Source of the DNA: JBCCFC01 sp965213595
GTDB lineage: Bacteria > Chloroflexota > Anaerolineae > Caldilineales > Caldilineaceae
Assembly (NCBI GenBank): GCA_965213595.1
Contig: CBDBZO010000006.1
Span: 2,108,001 to 2,172,000, forward strand
Length of the DNA stretch: 64,000 bases
Reading direction: 5' to 3'
Made by a program: the position numbers and the translations under genes. Positions 34,167-43,226 of this stretch are shown one piece after another. The notes beneath the pieces were generated by a model. The model was given only the letters and a program-made list of their open reading frames with translations. It made no database searches and had not been told where the DNA came from. Each line of letters starts with the position of its first letter. Position 1 is the first letter of the stretch.

Positions 34167-34424
34167 CTAGGCGTTGGCAAAATCTTGCTCCACCTCGTCC
34201 GGCTCCACCCCAATCGGCGACAGGCCAAACTGCGCCAGCTCAAAAATGAACGCCGCGCGACCCATGCCCGCGATCTGTGCCGCCGTGCCCGTCGTGATGC
34301 GGCCCTGCTCGTACAGCTTCACTGCCAGCAGCAGCCGCGACTCGGCCTCAAAGCGCTCCGGCGTTAGCTTGAGCGAGAGGAGCAGGTCGTCGGGATAGGG
34401 GATAGTGAGTTGAAGGGTGCTCAT
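34167..34424 (-). CDS. UPF0175 family small protein
   Basis: An 85-residue protein. RFEAESRLLLAVKLYEQGRI, TTGTAAQIAGMGRAAFIFEL and AQFGLSPIGVEPDEVEQD are the UPF0175 consensus, a helix-turn-helix antitoxin-like family usually partnered with a DUF3368 PIN toxin. No such toxin is adjacent. Confidence 0.88.
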   Translation of the reverse strand: MSTLQLTIPYPDDLLLSLKLTPERFEAESRLLLAVKLYEQGRITTGTAAQIAGMGRAAFIFELAQFGLSPIGVEPDEVEQDFANA

Positions 34425-34445
34425 AAGGCTTTCTCGATACGACTA

Positions 34446-34631
34446 TCAGCGCTGAACGATTGTAAAAACTCTTTGAAGTCGGGGTTCAGTTCCATAACGC
34501 CACCGATGGTATTCGCGACGAATCTCCTCCAGCGCCGCCAGCCGCGCGACGGGCGGCTGCGTGCGCCAGTAGAGCGCTTCTTTGGGCTGCTCGCCGAGCT
34601 TGTATTTTTGAATGATTCGTTGAATGGCCAT
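34446..34631 (-). CDS. Conserved small hypothetical protein
   Basis: A 61-residue basic protein, MAIQRIIQKYKLGEQPKEAL, then RLAALEEIRREYHRWRYGTE. Near-identical short proteins recur in Chloroflexota and Cyanobacteria genomes beside nucleotidyltransferase-like toxin-antitoxin genes; role unknown. It is 21 bases upstream of the UPF0175 gene on the same strand. Confidence 0.65.
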   Translation of the reverse strand: MAIQRIIQKYKLGEQPKEALYWRTQPPVARLAALEEIRREYHRWRYGTEPRLQRVFTIVQR

Positions 34632-34668
34632 AATCAGTTTCTGCTAAATGCTATAGCGCCGACCCGCA

Positions 34669-34740
34669 CCCACCCCACGCGACACGACAGCCCACCCGCG
34701 ACTAAGCCCCGCCGCCGAGGCGACGGCCACCGCCCACGAC
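34669..34740. repeat. Intergenic direct repeat, second copy
   Basis: CCCACCCCACGCGACACGAC onward, with GCGACTAAGCCCCGCC; companion of 34077-34147. It lies between the small hypothetical gene and the end of the STAND NTPase gene. Confidence 0.65.
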
Positions 34741-34753
34741 ACGACGGGGCAAG

Positions 34754-37369
34754 CTACAAATTCACTGAATCGAAATCTTCCTCTTTCCAGCCTATTCCTT
34801 GATATTCTAGTATTCTCTCTACTTCGAACTGTATTCGCTTACTAGAGGCTCGCATGGCGTTGAGCATTGGTTGAAATGCGCTTGCTCCCATTCCTATAAG
34901 GGTAACAGAAACATAATATTGAAATTCCGCATCTGAAGTGTCTAGTAAGTCAATTACAACTGGAATTTTATCGATACTTTCACCACCGATGAGAGCCAGC
35001 AATGTAGCAAATTGATATGACCTAGTTGAGTCGTGTGCAGCGCAGGCACTTTTTAATTCAGAAACAATAGTCGGGATTATAGAGCTGTCGGTTAATTCTA
35101 TAAGTTGACGTTCAGTAATCATTTCCGATAAGAGCCGGTACAATACAGATTCTCCAAATTTGGCGAGAGCTATACTTGCTGAAAATTGAATATGTTCATT
35201 TGTATCATCAAACTGAGATAAGAGAGGTGAAATCGCGTTTTCATCAGGACTTTCGCCTAGCAGCCAAATACCTACAACTCTTTTTTCTACAGAAGAACTA
35301 TCTAACAAATCGATTATTGGTAACGGGAACCTTTTCCCCAATTGCAAAAGAGTCCAACGAATGAGGGGCTGATTTAACCGACCGTGTTCCCATGTATAAT
35401 CTATCAAGTGGCGAGTTATATCTTCGTTTGCAATAATAGACAAAAAAAGAACAACTTTGAGTTTTTCGGCTTCGTCGAGGTTTTTCAACATCGGCATGAC
35501 TTGTGCAATGGCTTCTTCACTTTCATGACTTTCGACCAAATCTTCGATTTGCTGTAATTTGGAGCCAACTACCGAATTTACAGAAGAAGCGACCAAGTCT
35601 GAAGCCGCCTTGCCAAACGATGTCAGAGCCTCAGCAGCAATGAGTTGAGTCTCTGAGTCGTTATCATTTAGCTGAGAAATCAGCGGTTTGATAACTCGAG
35701 TATCTTCCACATTCCCCAAACCTGATATTGCTAATTGCTTCAAATTTGCACGAGGATCATTTAGAGCGTCAAGCAGTAACGGAACTACGAAAGACTGCCC
35801 ATTTTCGACAAGTGCGTAGATTGCATGAAAACGTATGTTGTGGTTCTCGTCATTTAGAAGTAATGAATAGACATCTATTGCTTCCTCTCCAAATCTGCTA
35901 AGAACAAGAGTCGCAGCAAAAAATGTATCTGAATTAGTATCAGAAAAATCCGATGACAGTCTTATTGTCTTCAATATGCTTGCGCATTCTTTTGCTAAGG
36001 CTTTTTGATACTCATGCGAATTGAACCCTGCATGGTTGTTTGAATCTAAGTGCGTTACGATAAAGTGCAATTTTCGTTCACCTCGATCTATTTCAAGAAC
36101 GTTTGGAATTTGCTCGAGGCAGTACCGAAAAGCAAAAAAATCCTGAAAGAAATGTTCAAATCGATAAGTGTTTTCGCTTGTTCTGATTAGAATACCCATT
36201 TGAGTAATTTCATTGATAAAAGATTGATATCGCTCTCCTGCTATCTGGCGTATGAAATTTTGTTCGATTGGATTTCTTGTTTCCCAAGGAGACCTTATCA
36301 TCGCTTCTGAAGCTAATCTACGACATAGCTCGTTTACTACTTTAAGCGATAATCGAGATTCTTGGTGATGATCATCGGTGAATATGACCCTTTGATGCCG
36401 TTGATGAATGTCAATCTCGATAAGTTGATTATGAATATCAAAGCTATTCTCAAGCTTTTCCATTTTGCTTCGTAAGGGATCGCGATATGGGAACTCGACA
36501 TCGGCAAGAAGTACTAACATCGAAGGTGTACTCAATAAGCTTTTTAATTCATTGTTTTTTCTTATGCCCTTTTTTAACGAGGGAAACTTACTAAGAAATG
36601 TGGAAATTTGCTGATTGCTCAGTTCAATGCTGACAGTACCTTTTAAGTTAATTGCTCTTTCTAGAAATTGAATAGTATGGAAACGACACGTAAGTAAAAT
36701 TTGATTGTTGGTTGGAAGCTTATTAACGAAAAGCCATTGAGAATCTCTCATATCAAGGCCTTCTGGCACCAAGTAATCCAATCCATCTAATAACAGGAGT
36801 GCCCGCCCATTATCAACAATCTCCTTGGTCTTTTCTGGCGCTCCATATGAAGAATCTAGCCAGTCCGCAATGGATGTTTGTTCCCTGTAATTCCATTTAG
36901 ATATATCCCCAATAATTGGCAGAAGACTTGATCTATCTTTCATGCGCTCATAAACACTTTGGCGAGCGAGTAAAAGCAGAGATACTGTTTTGCCTGCGCT
37001 AGGTCTTCCCAGTAGTAAAAGACGTCCATCAAATTCGTGAAAAGCTCTTTGTAGATTGTCGAAGCGCTCAGGTGGAGGCAAGTAACGCTGACCGATAAGA
37101 TCGGGCTGCCGAGCGATTTCATAATTTGGGTCAAGCACACCGGAATGATACTTGAATTCGAGAGGAATAATTCCTTCCGCATTTTCTTTATCAAAAGTTG
37201 GTATATGACTCTTCAATTGTCTTTCGATACGGTCCAAAAGTTTCTTCAAATAATCCTTATACGGATCGGCATCATTAGGTTCAATATGTCGTTGCTCAAT
37301 AACAAACTTTTCAATTCCAATGTTGGTTTGCTTTTGGACCTGTTGATTTTGTTGATCGATGGCACTCAT
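34754..37369 (-). CDS. STAND NTPase: NACHT domain with HEAT repeats
   Basis: An 871-residue protein. N-terminal 1-80 is a helical region (DPYKDYLKKLLDRIERQLKS); Walker A GRPSAGKTV is at 121-129 and Walker B ALLLLDGLDYL at 190-200, with a NACHT-like helical part to about 420. The C-terminal half (from about 490) has helical repeats of HEAT type, e.g. NIRFHAIYALVENGQSFVVP, LKQLAISGLGN and TQLIAAEALTSFGKAASDL. STAND proteins oligomerise on sensing a trigger; bacterial NACHT proteins act against phage. No effector domain is fused. Base composition is markedly AT-rich against its neighbours, a sign of transfer. Confidence 0.88.
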   Translation of the reverse strand: MSAIDQQNQQVQKQTNIGIEKFVIEQRHIEPNDADPYKDYLKKLLDRIERQLKSHIPTFDKENAEGIIPLEFKYHSGVLDPNYEIARQPDLIGQRYLPPPERFDNLQRAFHEFDGRLLLLGRPSAGKTVSLLLLARQSVYERMKDRSSLLPIIGDISKWNYREQTSIADWLDSSYGAPEKTKEIVDNGRALLLLDGLDYLVPEGLDMRDSQWLFVNKLPTNNQILLTCRFHTIQFLERAINLKGTVSIELSNQQISTFLSKFPSLKKGIRKNNELKSLLSTPSMLVLLADVEFPYRDPLRSKMEKLENSFDIHNQLIEIDIHQRHQRVIFTDDHHQESRLSLKVVNELCRRLASEAMIRSPWETRNPIEQNFIRQIAGERYQSFINEITQMGILIRTSENTYRFEHFFQDFFAFRYCLEQIPNVLEIDRGERKLHFIVTHLDSNNHAGFNSHEYQKALAKECASILKTIRLSSDFSDTNSDTFFAATLVLSRFGEEAIDVYSLLLNDENHNIRFHAIYALVENGQSFVVPLLLDALNDPRANLKQLAISGLGNVEDTRVIKPLISQLNDNDSETQLIAAEALTSFGKAASDLVASSVNSVVGSKLQQIEDLVESHESEEAIAQVMPMLKNLDEAEKLKVVLFLSIIANEDITRHLIDYTWEHGRLNQPLIRWTLLQLGKRFPLPIIDLLDSSSVEKRVVGIWLLGESPDENAISPLLSQFDDTNEHIQFSASIALAKFGESVLYRLLSEMITERQLIELTDSSIIPTIVSELKSACAAHDSTRSYQFATLLALIGGESIDKIPVVIDLLDTSDAEFQYYVSVTLIGMGASAFQPMLNAMRASSKRIQFEVERILEYQGIGWKEEDFDSVNL

Positions 37370-37440
37370 AGTTGAATTCCTCGCTATTTGTACTTAAATC
37401 TTTGGGAAGGCTTATGCGCAAAAGCAAGCTAAATATTTTA

Positions 37441-37794
37441 TCAGGGAAAGAAAACTTGTACTGCTTTGATTGCTTCAGAAACCCCTTTTACCAGTCCAGC
37501 AAGAACGGTTACATCTGTGATCATAGATTTGATATTCGTTAAGTGCTCTTGAATAGTCTTTTTGTTTGGTTCGTTTTTCTTAGCCTGTTGAATCGCCTTC
37601 TTCATTTGGTACTCTGCGTCGATAGCCGTATCTTCATCCAATGCGCCAGCATCAATTGCTGAGGACAATTCACTCTGAAGTTTTTCCAGTTCTTCGATTA
37701 CGCTAACTTTGTTCCGAACTGTGCCAAAATCGATATTGCCCGCAGCATTGTATTGGTAATTTACTGTTTGTCCTCTCTGGTCAAATATAGTCAT
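37441..37794 (-). CDS. Small partner protein of STAND NTPase
   Basis: A 117-residue protein starting at ATG 37794, with AAAGGAG placed about 7 bases upstream. It begins MTIFDQRGQTVNYQYNAAGN, then a helical middle (EELEKLQSELSSAIDAGALD) and a moderately hydrophobic end (TVLAGLVKGVSEAIKAVQVF). This beta-hairpin-plus-helix form occurs, as far as I recall, next to or fused with STAND/effector-associated proteins. It is 71 bases upstream of the NTPase on the same strand and shares its low GC, so the two are probably one operon. It may be the effector, adaptor or sensor. Confidence 0.75.
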   Translation of the reverse strand: MTIFDQRGQTVNYQYNAAGNIDFGTVRNKVSVIEELEKLQSELSSAIDAGALDEDTAIDAEYQMKKAIQQAKKNEPNKKTIQEHLTNIKSMITDVTVLAGLVKGVSEAIKAVQVFFP

Positions 37795-37842
37795 TTCATT
37801 GCTCCTTTGTTTTTTAGAAACGCCCTTTTCTTCTACACACAA

Positions 37843-40341
37843 TCATACCACCTCCACCTCCCCTGTCAACCGCATCCCATACACCCTCGACCCCTCGACC
37901 GCCTCCCGCTCCCACGGCATCGGGTGATACCCAAACTCCCGCCACAGCGTAATCTGGTCATCATAATGCGCGCCCAGCGGGTGGCCCGACTGGCCGCTCG
38001 TGGTGACCGTCTGCGTGCGCTCCCACGCGCCGACTTCGTAAATTTGCCGGTAGCTGGGCACGACGCGCACGAGCGGCGGCGGCAGCAGGGGGTCGCTGAC
38101 GCTGACCATGGCCGTGTGGCGGTCGCCGGCGATGGGGAAGGGGCCGCGGTTGAAGAAGGTGCGCAGCAGCCGCACGCTCCCCAGCGGGTGCACGTAGCGC
38201 ACCTGGTGCAGCCGCCCCCACTGCCAGCGCGTCGTGCTGTCGCCCACGTCCGCGCGCAGCTGGCGCACGCCCGCGGCCAGCGCCGCGGCCAGCAGCTCCT
38301 CCCGCGTCTGCGCGCGACCTGTCGCCACGTCGGCGTACCAGGGCGATTCCGCCTGCGACTCGAGCAGCTCGAGCAGCCGACGCTCGGCGCGCATGGCAAA
38401 GCCGTTGTTCTGGAAGAGCGGATTGCCCACGCCGCCGATGTAGCGAGTGTAGCCCGCCGCCGAGAGCTTGTCCGCAAAGACGAGCCGCAGCAGCGCCGTC
38501 CACACGTAGTGGTAGACCGTCGCCGCCTCGCTGTCGACTTCGATGCGGCCGTTCCAATTGCGCAGGTACGAGAGTGCCGTCTGCTCCACATTGTCGTCGC
38601 TCTGCAGCTGCGCAAACCAGGGCGCGACGCGCGTCGCCAGCCCGCTCTGCACGTCGCTCAACATCTGCTCCATGTCGCGCACGCTAAAGCGCTCCTTGGT
38701 CGAGAGCATCTCCTCGATGCGCTCGGCCCGCCAGCCCGGATAGAATTCGACGCCGAGAAAATAGGGATAGTCGTCGCCCACCATTTTGTTGTTGGCCGTC
38801 ACGATTTTGCCGCTGGGCGGGTCGTAGACGCGGGGCAGCTCGGACGCCGGAATCATCGGCCCCCACTCGTGCGCGCCGTTCCAGCCGGGCATGGGCACGA
38901 GGCCCAGCGTGCGCTCGTCGCGCTGGGGCATGTGGCCGGCGAGCGCGTAGCCAATGTGGCCCTGGTCGTCGGCGTAGGTGAAATTGCTGGTCGGCCCCGG
39001 CCACTGCGCCAGCGCTGCCTCAAAATCACCCCAATTTTGGGCGGTGTTGAGACCGAGAATGGCGCGCATCAGCTGCCCCGGTTCGTGGCCTGTCCAGCGC
39101 AGCGCCAGCGGGGTTGACTTCGCCGCCTCGTTGGGGCCGAGGAGCGCATTGATCAGCGGCCCGTGGCGCGTCACCACCACCCGTTGGTCGACGGGGCGCC
39201 CGCGCCGCACCCGAATCGTCTCGTCGAACACCTGGGCGGACTCCCACTCGCCTTGGAATTCAAACTGGGTCGGATCGTCCGGATTTTGTCGCTCGATGTA
39301 CAAATCCTGCACGTCCGTAAACGCGTTGGTCACGCCCCAGGCGATGTGCTGGTTGTGCCCAATCACCACGCCCGGCGCGCCCGCAAAGCTCGCCCCGCTC
39401 ACTTCGAGATCGGGGCAAACGAGGTGGTTCTCATAAAAGGTGCTCGGCATCGTCAGCGACAGGTGCGGGTCGCAGCAGAGCAGCGGACGCCCGCCCAGCG
39501 TGGCCTTGGGCGCGAGCACCCAGCTGTTGCTCCCCTGCCCGCCTCCCGATGAACCAGTCGCGCCCGTCGCCTGCTCGATCCACCCCTTGAGGTTGTCGTA
39601 GCTGTGCAGCAGCAAACCGGCGGTTGACTGCAAGCGCTGCTGCGCTTCGTCGCCCAGCGCCTCCAGCGTGATCGGCGTCTCCTGCGGCTGCTCCGGCTCC
39701 ACCTCCGCCGCGCGCAGCTCGCCCAGCTCCTCGCGCAGGGTCAGCCGCGTCAACTCGCTCTCCCAGTTAATGCTCAGCGACCACGCCGTCACCTTGCCAA
39801 AGGCCAAAATGTCGACGGGCGCCCACGGCTCCGGCTTGACGCGCAGCAGGTTGAACTCCGCGCCCAGCCGCCCGTTCCCGTGCGCGTCGATAAACGCATT
39901 GACGCCCTCGCAGTAGGTTTCCAGCACGCGCCGCGTCTCGTCGTTGAGCGTCGGCAGCTCCGCCTCCGCCGCCCGCTGATAACCGATGATGCGGCAAAAG
40001 CGGTCCGCATCCAGCGCCGGCTCGCCAAAGACCTCGGCCAGCCGCCCCTGCGCCACCCGCCGCCCCTGCTCCATCTGCCACAGCCGATCCTGCGCATGAA
40101 CCCACCCCTGCGCCCGAAACAGATCGTCGCGCGTCTCGGCGTAGATGTGCGGAATCGCAAATTCATCGCGGATAATTTGGACTTCGCCGTCGAGGCCGGG
40201 CAGCACGGCGTCGCTGTCGTAGTTCGGCACGGGTCGCTGGATGTAGCGGCCGTAGACGAAGAGGTAGAGCCCGCCGCCAATGGCGACGCCGACGATGAGC
40301 AGGATGAGGACGACGACGGCGATCAGTTGGATTGGGGACAT
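37843..40341 (-). CDS. Penicillin acylase family protein (Ntn hydrolase)
   Basis: An 832-residue protein with an N-terminal membrane anchor or signal (residues 5-30). The alpha-chain part has IIRDEFAIPHIYAETRDDLF and FRAQGWVHAQDRLWQMEQGR. Self-cleavage would expose the nucleophile Ser271 in GGGQGSNSWVLAP; LCCDPHLSLTMPSTFYENHL and VIGHNQHIAWGVTNAFTDVQ follow as in the beta chain. The family hydrolyses amides such as beta-lactam side chains or acyl-homoserine lactones; the substrate here is unknown. Codon use is high-GC host-like, unlike the STAND locus just downstream. Confidence 0.92.
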   Translation of the reverse strand: MSPIQLIAVVVLILLIVGVAIGGGLYLFVYGRYIQRPVPNYDSDAVLPGLDGEVQIIRDEFAIPHIYAETRDDLFRAQGWVHAQDRLWQMEQGRRVAQGRLAEVFGEPALDADRFCRIIGYQRAAEAELPTLNDETRRVLETYCEGVNAFIDAHGNGRLGAEFNLLRVKPEPWAPVDILAFGKVTAWSLSINWESELTRLTLREELGELRAAEVEPEQPQETPITLEALGDEAQQRLQSTAGLLLHSYDNLKGWIEQATGATGSSGGGQGSNSWVLAPKATLGGRPLLCCDPHLSLTMPSTFYENHLVCPDLEVSGASFAGAPGVVIGHNQHIAWGVTNAFTDVQDLYIERQNPDDPTQFEFQGEWESAQVFDETIRVRRGRPVDQRVVVTRHGPLINALLGPNEAAKSTPLALRWTGHEPGQLMRAILGLNTAQNWGDFEAALAQWPGPTSNFTYADDQGHIGYALAGHMPQRDERTLGLVPMPGWNGAHEWGPMIPASELPRVYDPPSGKIVTANNKMVGDDYPYFLGVEFYPGWRAERIEEMLSTKERFSVRDMEQMLSDVQSGLATRVAPWFAQLQSDDNVEQTALSYLRNWNGRIEVDSEAATVYHYVWTALLRLVFADKLSAAGYTRYIGGVGNPLFQNNGFAMRAERRLLELLESQAESPWYADVATGRAQTREELLAAALAAGVRQLRADVGDSTTRWQWGRLHQVRYVHPLGSVRLLRTFFNRGPFPIAGDRHTAMVSVSDPLLPPPLVRVVPSYRQIYEVGAWERTQTVTTSGQSGHPLGAHYDDQITLWREFGYHPMPWEREAVEGSRVYGMRLTGEVEVV

Positions 40342-40645
40342 GAAGAGTATTGCGTGGTGCGTAGTGCGTGGATTGGTGGATTTTGTTGGTGGGTTGAGAA
40401 ACTGCTGTAACGGGTACGCGATTTGGGCAGTGGCTGTGGAAGTCGGCCGTAGGTTAGCTATGCTCCGCTAGGCGACAAGCTTCCATATCCTTGCAACGTG
40501 GTAAATTCAAAAAGAGGCCGGGTACACAACCCCGTCACCTTGCGGAGCAAAGGTGACCAAATCTTTAAGGTTCTCCTCCTTGACTTCTATGAGAGAATCT
40601 ACGGGACTCGGTCTTTACGCTCGGCCCCGACGAGCTAAGCCAGTC

Positions 40646-40828
40646 GAGTGCATTGCACGGCGCAAACTCACATGGCCTACGAGCCGTCGCGCGCGCCGTG
40701 CGCTGCACTCATGATCCACCAAACATCCCCCACCACATGCCACACGCGGTTGACCGGATCACGAGTGCAGCGCACGGTCAGCCATCCGACAGGGCGTGCC
40801 GTCCCGCCTGTGGCCGTGCAACGCACTC
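40646..40828. repeat. Four alternating copies of a 16-bp motif
   Basis: GAGTGCATTGCACGGC (40646), GCCGTGCGCTGCACTC (40695, inverted), GAGTGCAGCGCACGGT (40763) and GCCGTGCAACGCACTC (40813, inverted) form two hairpins. The 577-base gap 40342-40918 holds nothing else gene-like; a smaller stem GTCACCTT/AAGGTGAC lies at about 40535-40558. Confidence 0.65.
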
Positions 40829-40918
40829 GCCACATCGGCTGCAGATGCCAGATTGGGGAAGTGCACGCTCGCTGCTGTTCCTCCCGCCTGCTCGATCCAC
40901 AGGCGGGCCAACTGATCG

Positions 40919-41800
40919 CTACACCAACAGCGCGCGCCCCGTGTGCGCCCGCCCGATCCGCGCCGTCTCCTCCCGGTGGCCGCCGATCACGCGCACCCCC
41001 GCCTCGATCCGCTCGCGGACCAACGCCGGCGTCGTCCCCTCCAAGAAGGCAACCCCGTTGGCGCGACAGGCCGCCATCACCCGTTCTTGCACCGCGACCA
41101 TCTCCGGCGGCAGCGGATCGGGCCGCTGTGCGTAGCCCAGCGAGAGGCTCAAATCGCCCGGCCCCATCTCGGCAAAGCCGATGCCGGGCACGCTCAAAAT
41201 TTCTTCGATATGCGGAATCGCCGCCGCCGATTCGATCTTCAGCCCCAGCAGCAGTTCGCCTTCGGGGTTTAGCGGCCAGGGATCGGCGCGACGCAGGTAG
41301 TCGTCGCGATCCACGCCCCAAATTGGGGCCGCCGAGGGCTCGGCGCCCACGCCCCGCCGGCCCGGCCCCAAGCCTTTGCCCAAGCCCAACCGATTAATTG
41401 GATAGCGACAGGCCTCTACAAAAGCGGCCACGGCCCCGGCGGATTCCGCCTGGCAGAGCAGGATGCCGTGTACGCCCCGCGCCAAAATTTGCCGAAACTG
41501 CCACGCATTGGCCCGCACCATCTCGGCGGTCGTGCCCTCCACCGGCGCTTCCACGATCACGGCGGGCGTGCGGTGGCCGCTGCGCGTGGGCCCGCCATCG
41601 ACGAGGCCGCGCATATACGCGGCCAAGCCGGTCATGTCAAACGCGCCGTGCTCCATGCCGACGTTGATGTAGTCGGCCCACGTTCCGGCGTCGGCTACGC
41701 CCTGCTCGTGAGTCAGCACGTGTCCGGTGTGGCCGCCCGTGTAGTAGACGGGCTGGTCGGCGGCGAGGAGCTCGATGGCGCGGTTGAGGCGGTGGGTCAT
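40919..41800 (-). CDS. HpcH/HpaI aldolase family protein
   Basis: A 293-residue TIM-barrel aldolase, start ATG 41800 (MTHRLNRAIELLAADQPVYY). Family motifs: YINVGMEHGAFDMTGLAAYM (metal region), ILARGVHGILLCQAESAGAV, LLLGLKIESAAAIPHIEEIL (metal-binding Glu) and GIGFAEMGPGDLSLSLGYA (Asp). Such enzymes cleave or form 2-keto-3-deoxy sugar acids or 4-hydroxy-2-oxo acids. Standalone, transcribed away from the epimerase gene. Confidence 0.85.
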   Translation of the reverse strand: MTHRLNRAIELLAADQPVYYTGGHTGHVLTHEQGVADAGTWADYINVGMEHGAFDMTGLAAYMRGLVDGGPTRSGHRTPAVIVEAPVEGTTAEMVRANAWQFRQILARGVHGILLCQAESAGAVAAFVEACRYPINRLGLGKGLGPGRRGVGAEPSAAPIWGVDRDDYLRRADPWPLNPEGELLLGLKIESAAAIPHIEEILSVPGIGFAEMGPGDLSLSLGYAQRPDPLPPEMVAVQERVMAACRANGVAFLEGTTPALVRERIEAGVRVIGGHREETARIGRAHTGRALLV

Positions 41801-42186
41801 TTTGGGAGGGTGGGGTGGATTGAAGGCAGCGTGTACTAAAGATTGAGCGTGGTTAAAGTGTAGCACCGGCCTTGCTTGCGGTCAATCAGATGTTTGTATG
41901 AGCGGGTGCCTTTCAGCAACCCGCCACGCCGCGGGTGGATCATTCTAAAAGAAATCAGAGCGAGCGGTGGTTCCTTAGTAGTTTGGGCGCGAGTTGAGTG
42001 GTCGTGTCGAGCCCCCGCCCCGCCTTCGCGAGGGCAGGCTCTCCACGAGAACAAACTCCGGGAAAAATCGGGACGTGGCTGACAAAGCGACTGGGCTCAG
42101 CGACGGCTTTGTTGCCAATAATCACCAGATTTCTCGCTGGTGCGGCTTTGTTTGCCCTCTTTGTTCGTCGACCCGCTCGAAATGAC
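41801..42186. other. Gene-free stretch
   Basis: No convincing gene or strong repeat was seen between the aldolase start and the promoter at 42187, apart from short mirrored G/C segments around 42010-42040 (CCCCCGCCCCGCCTTCGCGA). Confidence 0.5.
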
Positions 42187-42219
42187 TATAATTGCCTCTT
42201 GACTCTGACACCGTGTCAG
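42187..42219 (+). promoter_or_regulatory. Promoter -10 box with palindromic operator
   Basis: TATAAT at 42187-42192 is followed 12 bases later by CTGACACCGTGTCAG (42205-42219), a palindrome symmetric except for its centre. The position just downstream of the -10 box fits a TetR- or LacI-type repressor site. It shares TGACACC and GTGTCA with the LacI operator at 25559-25576. It would control the epimerase gene starting at 42267; no regulator gene is adjacent. Confidence 0.6.
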
Positions 42220-42266
42220 CTTGTACGATGGCGTGAGGCGAAATTAACCAGCCAGGAGAACAGACT

Positions 42267-43226
42267 ATGCCTACCGAAAAACACATGATCTTTGGCCCCG
42301 GCGCGCTGGGCCTTGCCGTGATGGATGAACTGGTTGCCCAGGGCAACACCGTCGTGCTCGCCAGCCGCAGCGCTAAAATCGACGAGCCGCTGCCCAGCGG
42401 CGTCACCACCGAGCGCGCCGATCTGACCGAGCCGGCCCAGGTGCGGCGCGCAGCGGCGGACGCCGCTGTCGTTTATCTATGCGCCATGCCGCCCTACACC
42501 GAGTGGCCCGCGCTGTGGCCGCCGATGATGCGCGGCTTTGTCGAGGGCATGGCGGGCAGCGAGGCGCGCATCGTCTACGCCGACAATTTGTACATGTACG
42601 GCCCCAATCCCGGCCAGCCGCTGACGGAAGAGCTGCCGAACAACCCGGCCGCCCACAAAGGCCAAACGCGGGCCGAAGTCGCGGCCATGTTGCTGCAAGC
42701 GCACAGCAACGGCAAGCTGCGCGCCGCCGTCGCCCGCGCGCCGGATTTCTACGGGCCGCGCGTGTTCAACAGCGTCTTTGGTGCAACGTTTTTGACGCCA
42801 GCACTCCAGGGTAAGTCGGCCACGCTCGTGGGCAAGCTTGATCAGCCGCACACCACCACTTTTGTCCGCGACTTTGCCCGCGCGCTGGTGACGCTCGGCG
42901 CGCACGACGAGGCGATGGGTCAAATTTGGCACGTGCCGAGTGCGGGGACGCAGACAATGGGCGAGATGGTCAAGCTGTTTGAGCAGGCCCTGGGCCAGCC
43001 GATCAAGGTGCAGATGGGCAGCCTGCTGATTCTGACGGTGATGGGCTGGTTCAACCCGATGATTCGCGAAGTCAAGGAGATGTATCCCTCGTTCGCCAAC
43101 CCCTACGTCGTCGACCACGGCAAGTTCGAGCGGGCCTTTGGCGCGCAAGTCACCCCGCACGAGGAGGCCGTGCGCGAGACGGTCGCTTGGTTTCGGCAGC
43201 AGGCGGGGGAAAGTGCTGGGACTTGA
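42267..43226 (+). CDS. NAD-dependent epimerase/dehydratase family protein
   Basis: A 319-residue atypical short-chain dehydrogenase. The start has an AGGAGA site before ATG 42267. The nucleotide motif is altered (MIFGPGALGLAVMDELVAQG instead of GxxGxxG), and the active-site Tyr region reads YADNLYMYGPN. RAPDFYGPRVFNSVFG resembles the late part of extended SDRs. Probably an NADPH-dependent oxidoreductase or regulatory homologue; the reaction is not clear. Confidence 0.8.
   Translation: MPTEKHMIFGPGALGLAVMDELVAQGNTVVLASRSAKIDEPLPSGVTTERADLTEPAQVRRAAADAAVVYLCAMPPYTEWPALWPPMMRGFVEGMAGSEARIVYADNLYMYGPNPGQPLTEELPNNPAAHKGQTRAEVAAMLLQAHSNGKLRAAVARAPDFYGPRVFNSVFGATFLTPALQGKSATLVGKLDQPHTTTFVRDFARALVTLGAHDEAMGQIWHVPSAGTQTMGEMVKLFEQALGQPIKVQMGSLLILTVMGWFNPMIREVKEMYPSFANPYVVDHGKFERAFGAQVTPHEEAVRETVAWFRQQAGESAGT

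Noticed and set aside
40495..40640. A riboswitch or other structured RNA upstream of the penicillin acylase
   Set aside because: Only one 8-bp stem (GTCACCTT/AAGGTGAC) is visible, and no known riboswitch core could be matched.
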